A stretch of DNA of 64,000 bases, taken from contig CAYULF010000003.1 in assembly GCA_964445695.1 (NCBI GenBank), positions 322,825 through 386,824 of the forward strand, read 5' to 3'. A model generated the notes under the pieces. It made no database searches and was not told the origin of the DNA. It was given only the letters and a program-made list of their open reading frames with translations. Both the position numbers and the translations under genes were made by a program. The number at the start of each line of letters is the position of its first letter. The stretch's first letter is position 1. Positions 17,363 through 27,142 of this stretch are shown piece by piece. The DNA is from JAUIKM01 sp964445695 (lineage in GTDB: Bacteria > Bacteroidota > Ignavibacteria > Kapaibacteriales > UBA7675).

Positions 17363-19116
17363 GAATCGGACCGCTCAGTTAAGGTGAAAAAAAATGTCGT
17401 GCCTTCTCCCGGCCTTGATTCCAGCCAGATGTGCCCACCGTGCTGCTCCACTATTTTCTTGACAAACGTCAGACCGGATCCTGTTCCCTGTCCGTACCGT
17501 TTTTCGCTGTGCAGTCGTTTGAATATCCGGAATATATCATCAAAAAATTCACTGTCAATACCTATGCCGTTGTCCTTGACATAAATGACATCCTCACCGT
17601 CCTGTTTAATCGTTCCAACTTCAATTTTTTTGACGTCATTGTCATTGTACTTGACGGCATTTTCAAACAGATTGCGAAATAGTTCAGTTACTCGCACTGC
17701 GGCACAGGTTATCGTCGGCAGCTCAACCGGTACGGCAACCTTGAGGGTTCCTTCCGGCAAACTGCTTTCCATGGTTTTTCGTACATCTTCCACCACCGCA
17801 TTAAGGTCGGTCGGCTGAATTGCCAGTTTTTCACGTCCAATGCGCGAGAAGTACAACAAGTCGCTGATTAACATATCCAGACGCGAAGCAAGGTATATCA
17901 AGCGATTCAGTTTCTTTACGCCCGATTCGTCCAGTTTGCTCCGGTAGTCTTCCAGCAGAAATCGCGACTGGTTGTTAATCCCCCGCAGGGGCTCTCTCAG
18001 ATCATGTGAGGCGATGTATGCAAAGTTGTCAAGCTCTTCATTGCTGCGCCGCAACTCTTCATTGGTGTCGTTCAACTGGCCGTGCGCGGTCTTCAGACGG
18101 ACATTGGCCAACTCCAGATTTGACTCGGTCTTCTTGCGAATATACACCAATGTGGCAACCACCCAAAGCGCGGAAATGGTCAGTACCATGTTCAAGAACG
18201 CAACCCAGGAGAATGCCGGCGCTTCCGTTGTATAATAACCCAACACGTTTAACAAACTGCCCACAGCGGCAAACACAAACGCCATCGAATGCCGCACAAA
18301 CCAAATGGCGCAAAAGACCAATGGGATATAAACAATTCCCGCAACTACTTCCGGCGGAGTCGAAAAGTCAAACATCAGGCCCAGAAAACAAATGATAACC
18401 GGAATGTAAACAGGAATGCTCGACTGTCGCGTCTTGTACTGCGACCAAACATAGGTTAAAATTCCTGTGCCGAGGATGGTAAAACCAAACGCCGTGTGAA
18501 TCGCCATACGCGTCAGATTGCCCCAGCCATAAGCCGGTTCAGCCCCGAACAGGTAACCGCAAAATACCATGACCGCCAGCGAAAGGATTGAAAAACCGAG
18601 CAACTCCTCGGCAATTGCCTGACGCGTTACCCTTCGCCTGCGCGCGGCAAATACTACTGCGATTCCACACAATAAAAAACAGATCGCGGTATTCGGCGCC
18701 ATGCGGCCCCGATGTGATGTTTCAACAGTGATGTAGGGGTCAAACAGCAGACTGTCAATCCCGAAATTGATGTTGGCCAGGTATTGAATCAGTGTCAGTC
18801 CGCCAAGCGCCGCCGCGGCACCGCCGCATATAGTCGCAGGGATAATCTTGCGGAAGGTGGCGGCAAACAGCCCGATCCCACACAGCAGAAAACCAAGTGC
18901 CGTGTTAAACTGCAGCGGTGCGTAATAGGGCACTACCTGGATCAGCGTTTCATTGCGCGAATACCAGCCGATTACCACCAGCAATCCCAGAATCGCCGAT
19001 ACACCGCTGAAAATACGCGTTATCAGGATAAGCGCGGACGAATGCGCCTTCCATTCTCTTCCGATTTTGGCCAAATGCACTCCGCCCTGTTGTTGTTGCC
19101 CTGGACTCGATCCCAA
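17359..19116 (-). CDS. multi-span membrane histidine kinase
   Basis: 585 residues. About eight membrane segments span residues 25-330 (for example VSAILGLLVVIGW and TICFLLCGIAVVFAA); they form an integral membrane sensor of unknown ligand. A coiled coil near residues 335-365 leads to the dimerisation domain with H371 in AYIASHDLREPLRGI. The ATPase domain follows (FRNLFENAVKYN, VKDNGIGI, GTGSGLTFVKKI). The first codon given is TTG; a GTG twelve codons later is equally possible because neither has a strong ribosome-binding site. It is the first gene of the relay kinase-receiver-receiver/kinase, transcribed away from the Ppx/GppA gene. Confidence 0.88.
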   Translation of the reverse strand: MGSSPGQQQQGGVHLAKIGREWKAHSSALILITRIFSGVSAILGLLVVIGWYSRNETLIQVVPYYAPLQFNTALGFLLCGIGLFAATFRKIIPATICGGAAAALGGLTLIQYLANINFGIDSLLFDPYITVETSHRGRMAPNTAICFLLCGIAVVFAARRRRVTRQAIAEELLGFSILSLAVMVFCGYLFGAEPAYGWGNLTRMAIHTAFGFTILGTGILTYVWSQYKTRQSSIPVYIPVIICFLGLMFDFSTPPEVVAGIVYIPLVFCAIWFVRHSMAFVFAAVGSLLNVLGYYTTEAPAFSWVAFLNMVLTISALWVVATLVYIRKKTESNLELANVRLKTAHGQLNDTNEELRRSNEELDNFAYIASHDLREPLRGINNQSRFLLEDYRSKLDESGVKKLNRLIYLASRLDMLISDLLYFSRIGREKLAIQPTDLNAVVEDVRKTMESSLPEGTLKVAVPVELPTITCAAVRVTELFRNLFENAVKYNDNDVKKIEVGTIKQDGEDVIYVKDNGIGIDSEFFDDIFRIFKRLHSEKRYGQGTGSGLTFVKKIVEQHGGHIWLESRPGEGTTFFFTLTERSDS

Positions 19117-19360
19117 ACACTAGCCGGCTTTTCATTCCCCCCGATCAGGATGCGCTACGCTCATGGCATCCTTTTTGGCCGTCGCCGATTAATGTAATAA
19201 TTATTCACTCAATTCAATATAAAAAATGACCGCGCGCTGATTTGTTTTGGAGTAGCCGTTCCCTTGCCATTGCGTTGCGGAATTACCTCTTTGTCAAATC
19301 AACTTTGGCCAGCTGCGTCGTCGCCGAGGACCGTTTTCTCAACTCAACATCCAGGACTCT

Positions 19361-20290
19361 ATGGAATCAAACTCACTTATTGCCGCCGGACTGGACATTG
19401 GTACCAATACCATTCTCATGGTTGTCGCCGAGAGATCAGCCTCGGGCGACGTCAGAGTGCTGACCGATGAACATTCCGTTGCCAGACTGGGTGCGGATGT
19501 GGACAAGAGCGGAAAAATATCCGATGCGGCTCTGGCTCGCGCAGTGCCAATTCTGGAGCGCTATGCATCCATCTGTAAGCAGTTTGCCGTGCAGTCAATG
19601 GTGGCCGTTACCACCAGCGCCATGCGCGACGCATCCAACTCAGCCGAAATCCGCGCTGCGCTGGAACAGGCGCTCGGGCATTCGATCAGCGTGATCGACG
19701 GCGAACACGAAGCGCGTCTTTCCTTCCGCGGCGCTTCCCCGGGCGGACTGTCTACCATCATCGACATCGGCGGCGGCAGCACGGAGATCGTCAGCGGCGA
19801 CGACGGGCCGCAGCACGCACGTAGCCTGGACATCGGCGCGGTGCGCCTGAGCGAACGCCACTTCCCCGCCCTGCCGCCTTCGGCAGAACAGGCCGACGAG
19901 GCTCGGCGCACGGTGCGGCAACACCTGGAAAAAATCACCTGGGCGGACTTCGGAACGCTTGTCGGGGTCGGCGGCACTCCCTCCAGCCTCGCCGCAATGG
20001 CCTTTGGTATGAATCAGATGCGCCCCGCCGAACTCGATGGTCGTTCAATTTCTGCGGCCGACGTCGCGCGACTGTGCCGCGAACTACTGAACACGGATGT
20101 GGAATCGATCCGCGCGCATCCCGCCATTCATCCTCACCGCGCCGACATTCTGCCGATGGGCTCGATTATTCTCGATGAAATCATGCAGTTCTGCGGCGCA
20201 GATACTATTCAGATCAGTATTCGCGGACTGCGCTACGGCGCCCTGCTTGAAGCTTTTGACGCAGTGACAAACAAGAAGGGATTTGCTTAG
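19361..20290 (+). CDS. Ppx/GppA-family phosphatase
   Basis: 309 residues, covering the two ASKHA-fold domains of exopolyphosphatase/guanosine pentaphosphatase. Phosphate-1 motif GLDIGTNTILMVVAE (residues 10-24), phosphate-2 motif IIDIGGGSTEIVSGD (about 128-143), and the catalytic region around DGEHEARLSFRGA with a Glu. It ends after the core, as short Ppx2-type enzymes do (Escherichia coli Ppx, with its extra C-terminal domains, is about 510 residues). The expected reaction is hydrolysis of polyphosphate and/or pppGpp. SD AGGACTCT precedes the ATG. Divergently arranged from the membrane kinase. Confidence 0.92.
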   Translation: MESNSLIAAGLDIGTNTILMVVAERSASGDVRVLTDEHSVARLGADVDKSGKISDAALARAVPILERYASICKQFAVQSMVAVTTSAMRDASNSAEIRAALEQALGHSISVIDGEHEARLSFRGASPGGLSTIIDIGGGSTEIVSGDDGPQHARSLDIGAVRLSERHFPALPPSAEQADEARRTVRQHLEKITWADFGTLVGVGGTPSSLAAMAFGMNQMRPAELDGRSISAADVARLCRELLNTDVESIRAHPAIHPHRADILPMGSIILDEIMQFCGADTIQISIRGLRYGALLEAFDAVTNKKGFA

Positions 20291-20355
20291 ATTCTGGGCC
20301 AGGTTCAGGCAGTCGGATCAGGCAGGTATCAGAAACGATAGCGTTTATCAGGAAC

Positions 20356-20386
20356 AAAAAAAGCGGCGATGCGTTAACATCGCCGC
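20356..20386 (-). terminator. rho-independent terminator for the ACVMPP paralogue B gene
   Basis: A perfect 9-bp stem (GCGGCGATG / CATCGCCGC) with a 6-nt loop. On the minus strand it is followed by seven T. Confidence 0.85.
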
Positions 20387-20416
20387 CGGCAATTGCATGC
20401 TTGTGTATTCAAAGAT

Positions 20417-21367
20417 TTAGCGGACGACCGGAATGCTGATGTCGTCCTCGAAATCCGGCGTGCCAATGTAGAGCAGATATGCCCCTGGCGCCAGATCAGC
20501 GGTCAAGATGGGAATCGAATGACTCCCTGCCTGTAAGCGGCCGGAAGAGATTACCCGGACACGGCGACCAAGCGTGTTAAACAATTCAACCTTCATGTCC
20601 GTGTCCTCCTCAAGCGTAAAGCTCAAATTGGGAACTTCTCCCGCCGTCAGAGGCATCGGGTGCACATGTGGGCGACCGTCGCGAGCGTAGAGTTTTCCCA
20701 CGCCAAGCGAGACACGATTGTCGTCAAATTCAACACCGGAAGAGGATTCCAGATCGATGACGTGCTGGTGGTGTCCCTGCGGCTTGCCGTCCTGCGTACC
20801 GGCGTCCGTCAGTATCTTGAGCGACTTCATAGCTTTGAGCAGATCATCATTTGAAACGCCGTCTTCAATGCAGATGTCGAACATGATTTTAACCGGAATA
20901 TTGCCCGGAATAAATCCGTTAACCTGCGAGAAAAATCCCGCCCAGTCGCCGGACTCAATTGCCTCCACGGCATCCGAAACGCGCTGATCCTTGCCGAACT
21001 TGAAAATGTCCTCCCAGTTTCCCTGGATCAGTTTGTCCAGGTTCACGTCGGGGCCCCAAATCTCGCGAAGCAGCAGTGTGTCCGGCACGATTTCCACAGA
21101 TTTTATCTCCGTGATTTCGATTCCGATTTCGTCGAAGCCAAGTGCGCAAAGACAGAGGTTGTTGCCCTCCGATCCAAATGATGTGAACCCGCAAATTGTC
21201 AACCAGACGTGCGTGTCGGAATGGCGTTCAATGTGAATAGTCGGCGGGTCGACCGGAGGCATGACGCAAGCGCTGCCCGGCACTGTCCAGAGCCCCAACA
21301 TCACAAAAACCGCTGTTAACAGCACTCTAAAATTTGAACAGGAAAAACGTGTTAGTTGTCGGATCAT
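20417..21367 (-). CDS. T9SS cargo protein of the ACVMPP family, paralogue B
   Basis: 316 residues from the internal ATG, which follows GGGAGCGG and begins the signal peptide (FRVLLTAVFVMLGLWTVPGSA). An upstream in-frame extension of 47 codons is not protein-like. The mature protein starts CVMPPVDPPTIHIERHSDTH and keeps all Cys motifs of the 6902-7816 protein: WLTICGFTSFG, NNLCLCALG, FDICIEDG, and HHQH. The C-terminus (LRAGSHSIPILT then APGAYLLYIG and a final PVVR) is a T9SS sorting domain. Related to its distant paralogue along the entire length, so the unrecognised central domain is a real family. Function unknown. Confidence 0.8.
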   Translation of the reverse strand: MIRQLTRFSCSNFRVLLTAVFVMLGLWTVPGSACVMPPVDPPTIHIERHSDTHVWLTICGFTSFGSEGNNLCLCALGFDEIGIEITEIKSVEIVPDTLLLREIWGPDVNLDKLIQGNWEDIFKFGKDQRVSDAVEAIESGDWAGFFSQVNGFIPGNIPVKIMFDICIEDGVSNDDLLKAMKSLKILTDAGTQDGKPQGHHQHVIDLESSSGVEFDDNRVSLGVGKLYARDGRPHVHPMPLTAGEVPNLSFTLEEDTDMKVELFNTLGRRVRVISSGRLQAGSHSIPILTADLAPGAYLLYIGTPDFEDDISIPVVR

Positions 21368-21633
21368 ATTCCGCTCCCTTATGCTATCCTGATGAGCCGC
21401 CGAAAGCTGCGCTCTTTCGACTGCAATGAAATAGGTTGATGTTGGGCAAGATTCTGTCGACGCAGTTCTTTGGGGTTCAGGACAAAGTCTGCGGAAAAAA
21501 GGTCTCAATCGTTCAAAAAGTGATCAGCCATAGGTCGACGTTTGCCGGCGTAAACTGCCAGCAATTGATGCAGCATCGAACTGTCCGTGCTCATCGCACA
21601 GTCAATAAACCATGAACGAATGCCGGCGAGTGA

Positions 21634-24600
21634 TCAGCGAATAATCAACAATTTGCGGCTCGACTCAAAAATACCGGCATGCAGTCGAGTATAATACACG
21701 CCAGGCGGCAGCGCCGAAACATCCGCGTCGATGCTGTATTCCCCGCCCTGGAGCGTGTATTCGCCTGCCAGAACCGTCTGTACGATGTCGCCGTTGAGAT
21801 TGTGAATGGAAAGGTAAACCGGAACGGTCTCGCGCATGGCAAATTCAAAACGAACCGTACTGCTTACGGGATTGGGACTGTGGTTGAATATCTGTCCGCC
21901 GCCCGATGGAAAGCGCACAAAGGACACGTTGCATTTGCCCTCGGTGGAATAGCTGTCCTCCGTCAACTCCGGCATCAGGTCCAGAAAGTAGAGTGAATCG
22001 GTGACGAAGTTTTGGGCTTCGATGGCAATGCGCGAATCGACCGTATCCGGGACAACGACTTCTACAAGTATCTCCGCCAGCAAACCGGCATCCACGCTGT
22101 CCATGCCGCTGAAATTCATCTGCAGCAAACCGCGCCGCGAATTGTCAAAGGTGAAACGCGAGGCGTATGGTGAGACCACGTCCTGTATTCTCAACATGCG
22201 GAAATTATAGTCAAACGACACCTCAAAGCTGATGTCCTGAAGCCAATACTGCGTACCGTTGTACTCAACGCCAAGCGGGTCAACAAGATAGATCGGGATG
22301 GTGTCGAATTCTCCGAGCTGCCGCCTGAAATTAACCGGCGTCGGATACTCTTCTGAAAAGGCCAGTCGCACGGGATAATCCGGCGCAAAACCAAGCCCCT
22401 GAATCCGTGTACTGTCGGTCAACTCACAAGGAAAAGCCGACAGGACGCGCGCAAGCGAATCCATAGGTACATCGTTTTGAGGGCAAAATTCGAGCGTCAC
22501 CAGCGACGCCTCGCCGGGTTCCAGTTCACCGCCCGGCCCCAGCGGCGGTACGGCGCCGAGCACTCGCACATCTGCCGGAATCTGGATGACGTCGTCGATG
22601 GTAACTGTTGTATCGCCGGTATTTTCTACGCGCACATTGGCCTGTTGGCAATCGAGGATGCGAACCTGACCAAAATCGACCAACGGCGTTCGCACCTGAA
22701 TTTCCGGTCGAACAATCACAACGTCGCCCTCCGCTCCGCCGGCGCCGACAATGTCGAAGAGCAACAAGTCCTGCGAGTCAAAGCGAATTTCATCGAGACG
22801 GATCGTCAACGAAGTCGAGGCAGTCGTGGCTGCCGCAAAACGCGCAACCAGGAAATTGTCAAATGCCTGAATGCCGCAAAAGTTTACAATCTCGACTTCC
22901 GTGCCGAGAACCGTGCCCGTCGTCGTGCGGCGCTCACGGGCCACCAGCGAAGGAATAAAAGGCGCGCAGCTGTCGTGCGCCGCTTCAAATCGCGAGCGTA
23001 TGTCGATGAATTGCAACTGATTAACATCGTAGAGGAAAGACAGATCAATGTCCACAACTTTGGCCGGAATGGCGCCAGAGGCCACGACCGGAATTTCAAT
23101 CGTGTCGCAGGTCGTCATTCTGAATTCCGGCCTGTAGTCCGGCGGCGGCGTGCGCAACGTATCCAGTAAAAAGCTGAGTGAGGCCACGTCGGCTTCGCCG
23201 CAACCCACCACCAGGACGGTAGTGTCTCGATCGACGCAAGGTGAACTCGTGTGGATTATCATGCGCGCTTCATAGCGCTCATCGTCGCAACGCGGCGCAC
23301 GCGGCACAAAATCGATTTCAATGTCCAGCACATCGTCCGGTGGAGCAATTGTAATCGGGAACGGACGCCCGCCGGCTTCGCGTGCCGTAAACACACGCTC
23401 GTCCGGTTCAAAGGTGATTGAGTCAACCGTTATTGGCAGTTGTTCCGGGTTGATGCTGACATCCGGAATTCCAATCTGAATCCGGCGCGTCCCCAGCGAA
23501 GTGTCGACGGGCGTAGTTGGAAATTCGACAAAGGCCGCGTTGGGACGGTAAGGAATCGCCCGCAATCCTGACAGGTACACACGGTGCGTGATACTCCAAC
23601 CGCCCGCCCCACTGCCGTCAATTTCAAGCACGGCCGTGTTCTGCAGGAATGTGTCTTCCGCCGGCGTGCGCGGACAGAACCGAACGGTAACCGTATCGGT
23701 CGAATCGGCCGGAATGAAATACGGCAGTACTCCGTTGGGCGAGAAGCGCGAAGTCCAGCTGAAAACCTGCGGTCGCGGCGCCGGGCCCGCACCCGCCACA
23801 ATGCGAATGTCGTCCACCTGCATGTCGAGCAGGTCGGACGTGTTGAACACCGGCACGACATCCACCGCGCAGTCGCAAGGTGGCGTATAACCGAATGGAA
23901 TTGTCTCACGCCGAACGTCGAGCAAACGGATCACGCCCTCGCCGCGAATGGTCGCCGGCGTGCGCACGCCCGGACAGGGGCTGTTGGAAAAAGCCACAAA
24001 TTGATCTGTACCGCCATAAACCTGTTCGGCCGCTGGAGTAAAAATCACGTTGAGGCGAATTGTATCGCGTGCATTCAGAACCGTAGGCAAACGTCCGGGG
24101 TTTTGCAGGCTGAATCCCGGCGGTAGGTTCACGCCGTCCAGATCCAGACTGATCGAGGAGGCATTCTCCACCACGACGACCTGAACAGCCGACGATCCAA
24201 CTTCCACCTGGCCGTATACTGTCAGTGGCGTCACGTAGAGCCGCGGCGAGACCGAAGCGCCGATCATCGGCGCTTCCCACACTTCCCCATCGGCTTCATA
24301 ACGCAGAAAAACCCGGTCGACGCGGTCTGGGCCGCCGCCGGGCACATAGTCAAAGATGAAGCGTTGACTCTCGCCGTTGGCCAGCGTAAAGGGACCGGCA
24401 GGATAGGCCGCCGGCTGCACCGCCACAAAGGTGCCCGGATTGCCGACCAGATCGACGTTGCGCAGTGTCTGCGTCGCGCCGGAGATATTGATGATGTCGA
24501 TCGTGTCGCGCTGAGAGCGGCAGCTGACGACATTTTCCGTGCGCATGACGATCGGATCGAAGCGAAAACGCTCGACCTGACCGCAGCCCATCAGCCGGAT

Positions 24601-26736
24601 CTCGTCCGTGCGGAAACAGGTCTGCTCAAAAACGTGCAGTTTGTCGAAATAGCAGGAATCTTCCAGCGGCCTGAACTCCAGATTTACCGTGCGCGACTGT
24701 CCCGGATTCAGGTTGAATACCGACGGTCCGACAATGAAAAACTGCTCGCCGATTTCCAGGTTCAGCGACACGCGAATCTGGTCTTCACCCGCATTGCGAA
24801 CGTTGACGGAATTGGCTCCCACCTGCCCGACGATTATTGTGCCGAAGTCCACCGGTGCAGGCGTAGTAAACTCTACCTCACTCGATATTCCCTTGCCGCT
24901 GACGTAGACTTTGCGCTCGATCAGACAGCCGGAAACCGTTGCGTGAAAAACAATTGAGTCGACAAAACGGCCCGAAGTCGGCGGGCGGAACCTGAAGTAA
25001 TTGGCGCGATAGGCAAAGTTGTCGGCCAGCACGTACGGAAAACTTCGAATGGCTGGAATCATGCGAATGAAGTCAGGCAACGTGATGCTGTCCACGCCAA
25101 ATGGAAATGACATTTCATTGGACCACAGCCAGGCGCGCGGTTCGCTGAGCAGCAGCGGACATATATCCTCAAATGCTATTGAATCGAGTCGCAAACCGCT
25201 GTCGACATGGCGTATCGACAGCGCTTCCTGTTCAATACCTTCAAGCAGGATGAGCGCCAACGGCGAACAATCGTCGGAAACGATTCGCACCGTGTCGCGA
25301 TACATGCCGGTCGAATCGTTGGACAGGAAGCGAACCCGAAAGCTGAACTCTTCATCGACATTCACATTCGTCGGCAGCGGCCGCTCAGGGATGATGCGGA
25401 ACACGCGCGGAAGACTTGTGCCGATCGATTCGATTCTGATGGGCCGGTTTGTTCCGATGGCGCGACTGTTGTTGCGGATGGTGATCACAGTATCTCGAAA
25501 GGGTGTGTCGCGGCAGCCGGCAAGCAGAGTGTCATAAATCACGATGGACTCGGAAAATTCCAGCTCGGTGACGCGGTCCACGATCAGATTGAGGCGCTGT
25601 GAACGAGCGCATTGATTGCCGAACTCGAGCTCGCGGTCCACCTGTATGCGCGCATTGGGCAGCTGTCCAACCAGATCCGTCTGAACCGTCAGCGTAAAGG
25701 TGCGCGGCACTCCCGGCTCAAAATTCTGTAAACCCGTTGGTGTGATCGAATAAAAGCCGCGTCCGGCGCCCGCCGGAATGACGCGATAGTTGCCGCCGCA
25801 GGCCGAGGTATCGGTTACGGTAAATGTCCAGGATTGTTCGTTGACACATTCGAGCGTCGTACGCAAGGGCGACGGAAGGCCTTCAATCAGAATCGTGTTG
25901 TCGACTGTTCGGTCGCTCTCTTCGCACCGTCCGTTGCTGCTGATGCGCCCGACGTTGTTGTTGCCGGTGGCATCACACAGTTCGCGTGCCGCCGGTGCCT
26001 CGTTGCAGCGAAAATAGATCACCAGGCCGGGTTCATTGCCGCGAGCGGCGCGGTCCCGACCGCAGATAATTTCCGCTTCGTCCAGCACGCGCGACCAGAC
26101 CTTGAACTCATCCATTTGTCCCCGAATAGTACGGTAGGACGCGTTGTCCGTTCGGCCGTTCGTACTCCCCAGTCGCATCAACAGGTCGGCCGCCGCCGGA
26201 GTCTGAAGTTGGGATGCCGGAAACGCGGCATTGCGATTGCTGCCGCGATCAACGCCGTCGACGTACAAACGCACTGTCTCAGTCGCCCCGTCAAAAACGG
26301 CGGCAATGTGTGTCCAGCGATTGTAGTGTGACGCGAATCCGTAGCGAACAATGGAGTTGTTGGCACTGCCCTGGCTGCCGCCGGGACCGTCGATTTCGAA
26401 CACCAGATCGTCATTGTCGTCTAGGTAAATCGCCCAGGAATCATTCTGATCGTCTGTCGGGCTGTTGCGTGGTCCCCACAGTCCTGCGATGTATTGGAGA
26501 AGGTTGGCCTGGCGTTCCGCCTTGACCCAAAGCTCCACCGTCATTGCGTCGCGTATAGCCAGCTGGCTCGGTGTGCGTTCGATGCTGACATATTGTGCGC
26601 CGCGCCCTGTGTGAACGTCCTGCGTATACGCATTGCCGACACATACGGGATTGGTGCAAGGATTGGGCTGGGCCGTCGCTTCCGCCAATGTCAGAAGAAA
26701 CAGAAGGAATGGTAAATACAGAGGCGGTTTGTACAC
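21634..26736 (-). CDS. 1700-residue LamG/ASH-repeat surface protein, T9SS cargo
   Basis: Starts at a GTG preceded by GCGGAAG. Signal peptide residues 1-22 (LPFLLFLLTLAEATAQ). Residues about 45-250 form a concanavalin-like LamG domain (MTVELWVKAERQANLLQYI, HYNRWTHIAAVFDG, RLYVDG). From about 400 on, six or more choice-of-anchor D/ASH-type beta-sandwiches repeat (VDFGTIIVGQVGANSVNVRNAG; VDFGQVRILDCQQANVRVEN). Two cohesin-like segments (about 1225-1330 and 1500-1600) separate them. The last ~85 residues are a T9SS sorting domain (NHSPNPVSSTVRFEF, LPPGVYYTRL, LLIIR). Cys occur in pairs typical of extracellular disulfides. Probably an adhesin-like or polymer-binding surface protein; the ligand cannot be told. 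Confidence 0.85.
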   Translation of the reverse strand: MYKPPLYLPFLLFLLTLAEATAQPNPCTNPVCVGNAYTQDVHTGRGAQYVSIERTPSQLAIRDAMTVELWVKAERQANLLQYIAGLWGPRNSPTDDQNDSWAIYLDDNDDLVFEIDGPGGSQGSANNSIVRYGFASHYNRWTHIAAVFDGATETVRLYVDGVDRGSNRNAAFPASQLQTPAAADLLMRLGSTNGRTDNASYRTIRGQMDEFKVWSRVLDEAEIICGRDRAARGNEPGLVIYFRCNEAPAARELCDATGNNNVGRISSNGRCEESDRTVDNTILIEGLPSPLRTTLECVNEQSWTFTVTDTSACGGNYRVIPAGAGRGFYSITPTGLQNFEPGVPRTFTLTVQTDLVGQLPNARIQVDRELEFGNQCARSQRLNLIVDRVTELEFSESIVIYDTLLAGCRDTPFRDTVITIRNNSRAIGTNRPIRIESIGTSLPRVFRIIPERPLPTNVNVDEEFSFRVRFLSNDSTGMYRDTVRIVSDDCSPLALILLEGIEQEALSIRHVDSGLRLDSIAFEDICPLLLSEPRAWLWSNEMSFPFGVDSITLPDFIRMIPAIRSFPYVLADNFAYRANYFRFRPPTSGRFVDSIVFHATVSGCLIERKVYVSGKGISSEVEFTTPAPVDFGTIIVGQVGANSVNVRNAGEDQIRVSLNLEIGEQFFIVGPSVFNLNPGQSRTVNLEFRPLEDSCYFDKLHVFEQTCFRTDEIRLMGCGQVERFRFDPIVMRTENVVSCRSQRDTIDIINISGATQTLRNVDLVGNPGTFVAVQPAAYPAGPFTLANGESQRFIFDYVPGGGPDRVDRVFLRYEADGEVWEAPMIGASVSPRLYVTPLTVYGQVEVGSSAVQVVVVENASSISLDLDGVNLPPGFSLQNPGRLPTVLNARDTIRLNVIFTPAAEQVYGGTDQFVAFSNSPCPGVRTPATIRGEGVIRLLDVRRETIPFGYTPPCDCAVDVVPVFNTSDLLDMQVDDIRIVAGAGPAPRPQVFSWTSRFSPNGVLPYFIPADSTDTVTVRFCPRTPAEDTFLQNTAVLEIDGSGAGGWSITHRVYLSGLRAIPYRPNAAFVEFPTTPVDTSLGTRRIQIGIPDVSINPEQLPITVDSITFEPDERVFTAREAGGRPFPITIAPPDDVLDIEIDFVPRAPRCDDERYEARMIIHTSSPCVDRDTTVLVVGCGEADVASLSFLLDTLRTPPPDYRPEFRMTTCDTIEIPVVASGAIPAKVVDIDLSFLYDVNQLQFIDIRSRFEAAHDSCAPFIPSLVARERRTTTGTVLGTEVEIVNFCGIQAFDNFLVARFAAATTASTSLTIRLDEIRFDSQDLLLFDIVGAGGAEGDVVIVRPEIQVRTPLVDFGQVRILDCQQANVRVENTGDTTVTIDDVIQIPADVRVLGAVPPLGPGGELEPGEASLVTLEFCPQNDVPMDSLARVLSAFPCELTDSTRIQGLGFAPDYPVRLAFSEEYPTPVNFRRQLGEFDTIPIYLVDPLGVEYNGTQYWLQDISFEVSFDYNFRMLRIQDVVSPYASRFTFDNSRRGLLQMNFSGMDSVDAGLLAEILVEVVVPDTVDSRIAIEAQNFVTDSLYFLDLMPELTEDSYSTEGKCNVSFVRFPSGGGQIFNHSPNPVSSTVRFEFAMRETVPVYLSIHNLNGDIVQTVLAGEYTLQGGEYSIDADVSALPPGVYYTRLHAGIFESSRKLLIIR

Positions 26737-27070
26737 GCTTACTTCCGCAGGAACAGGGGTTGCAGACTTGTATGAGCAGCTACCGGAACAGCCGTTGAAA
26801 ATACACCGGCCGCTCTGGTATGCAAGTCCAATCTGCCCCGATTATACCTCAATATTTTTTGAGGTTACAGCTTTTGCCGCCGGAGCGAAGCGCTGCTGCA
26901 ACATCGTCGACAAACAAAAGCGGCCTTTTCAGGGCTTTGTCAATACGCGCCAAATAGGTCAGACGGCGTAAGATACACAAGCGGAATCAGCTGAGCGGCA
27001 TCAGTTGTCGCACAAGCGTGGGCTATTTTGTGGTTAAACGGTCAGTCGACACACTGCAAACCAGTTTAAA
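26737..27070. other. intergenic region upstream of the LamG protein
   Basis: Between two minus-strand genes. No gene is convincing. It lies after the terminator at 27071-27104, so it should hold the promoter of the 1700-residue protein. An AT-rich block (CTCAATATTTTTTGAGGTT, near 26846-26864) includes a small CTCAA/TTGAG inverted repeat. Confidence 0.4.
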
Positions 27071-27104
27071 ACGACGGCGTCCCGCAATCGAATTACGGGA
27101 CGCC
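27071..27104 (-). terminator. hairpin terminator after the Omp28-like gene
   Basis: A perfect 9-bp stem (GGCGTCCCG / CGGGACGCC) with an 11-nt loop, 40-60 bases after the stop codon. On the minus strand it runs into GTCGTTTTAAAC, so the T-run is short and offset. Confidence 0.6.
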
Positions 27105-27142
27105 GCGAGAAAAATAACAGTCTCACATCAGTTGCGGAGCGG

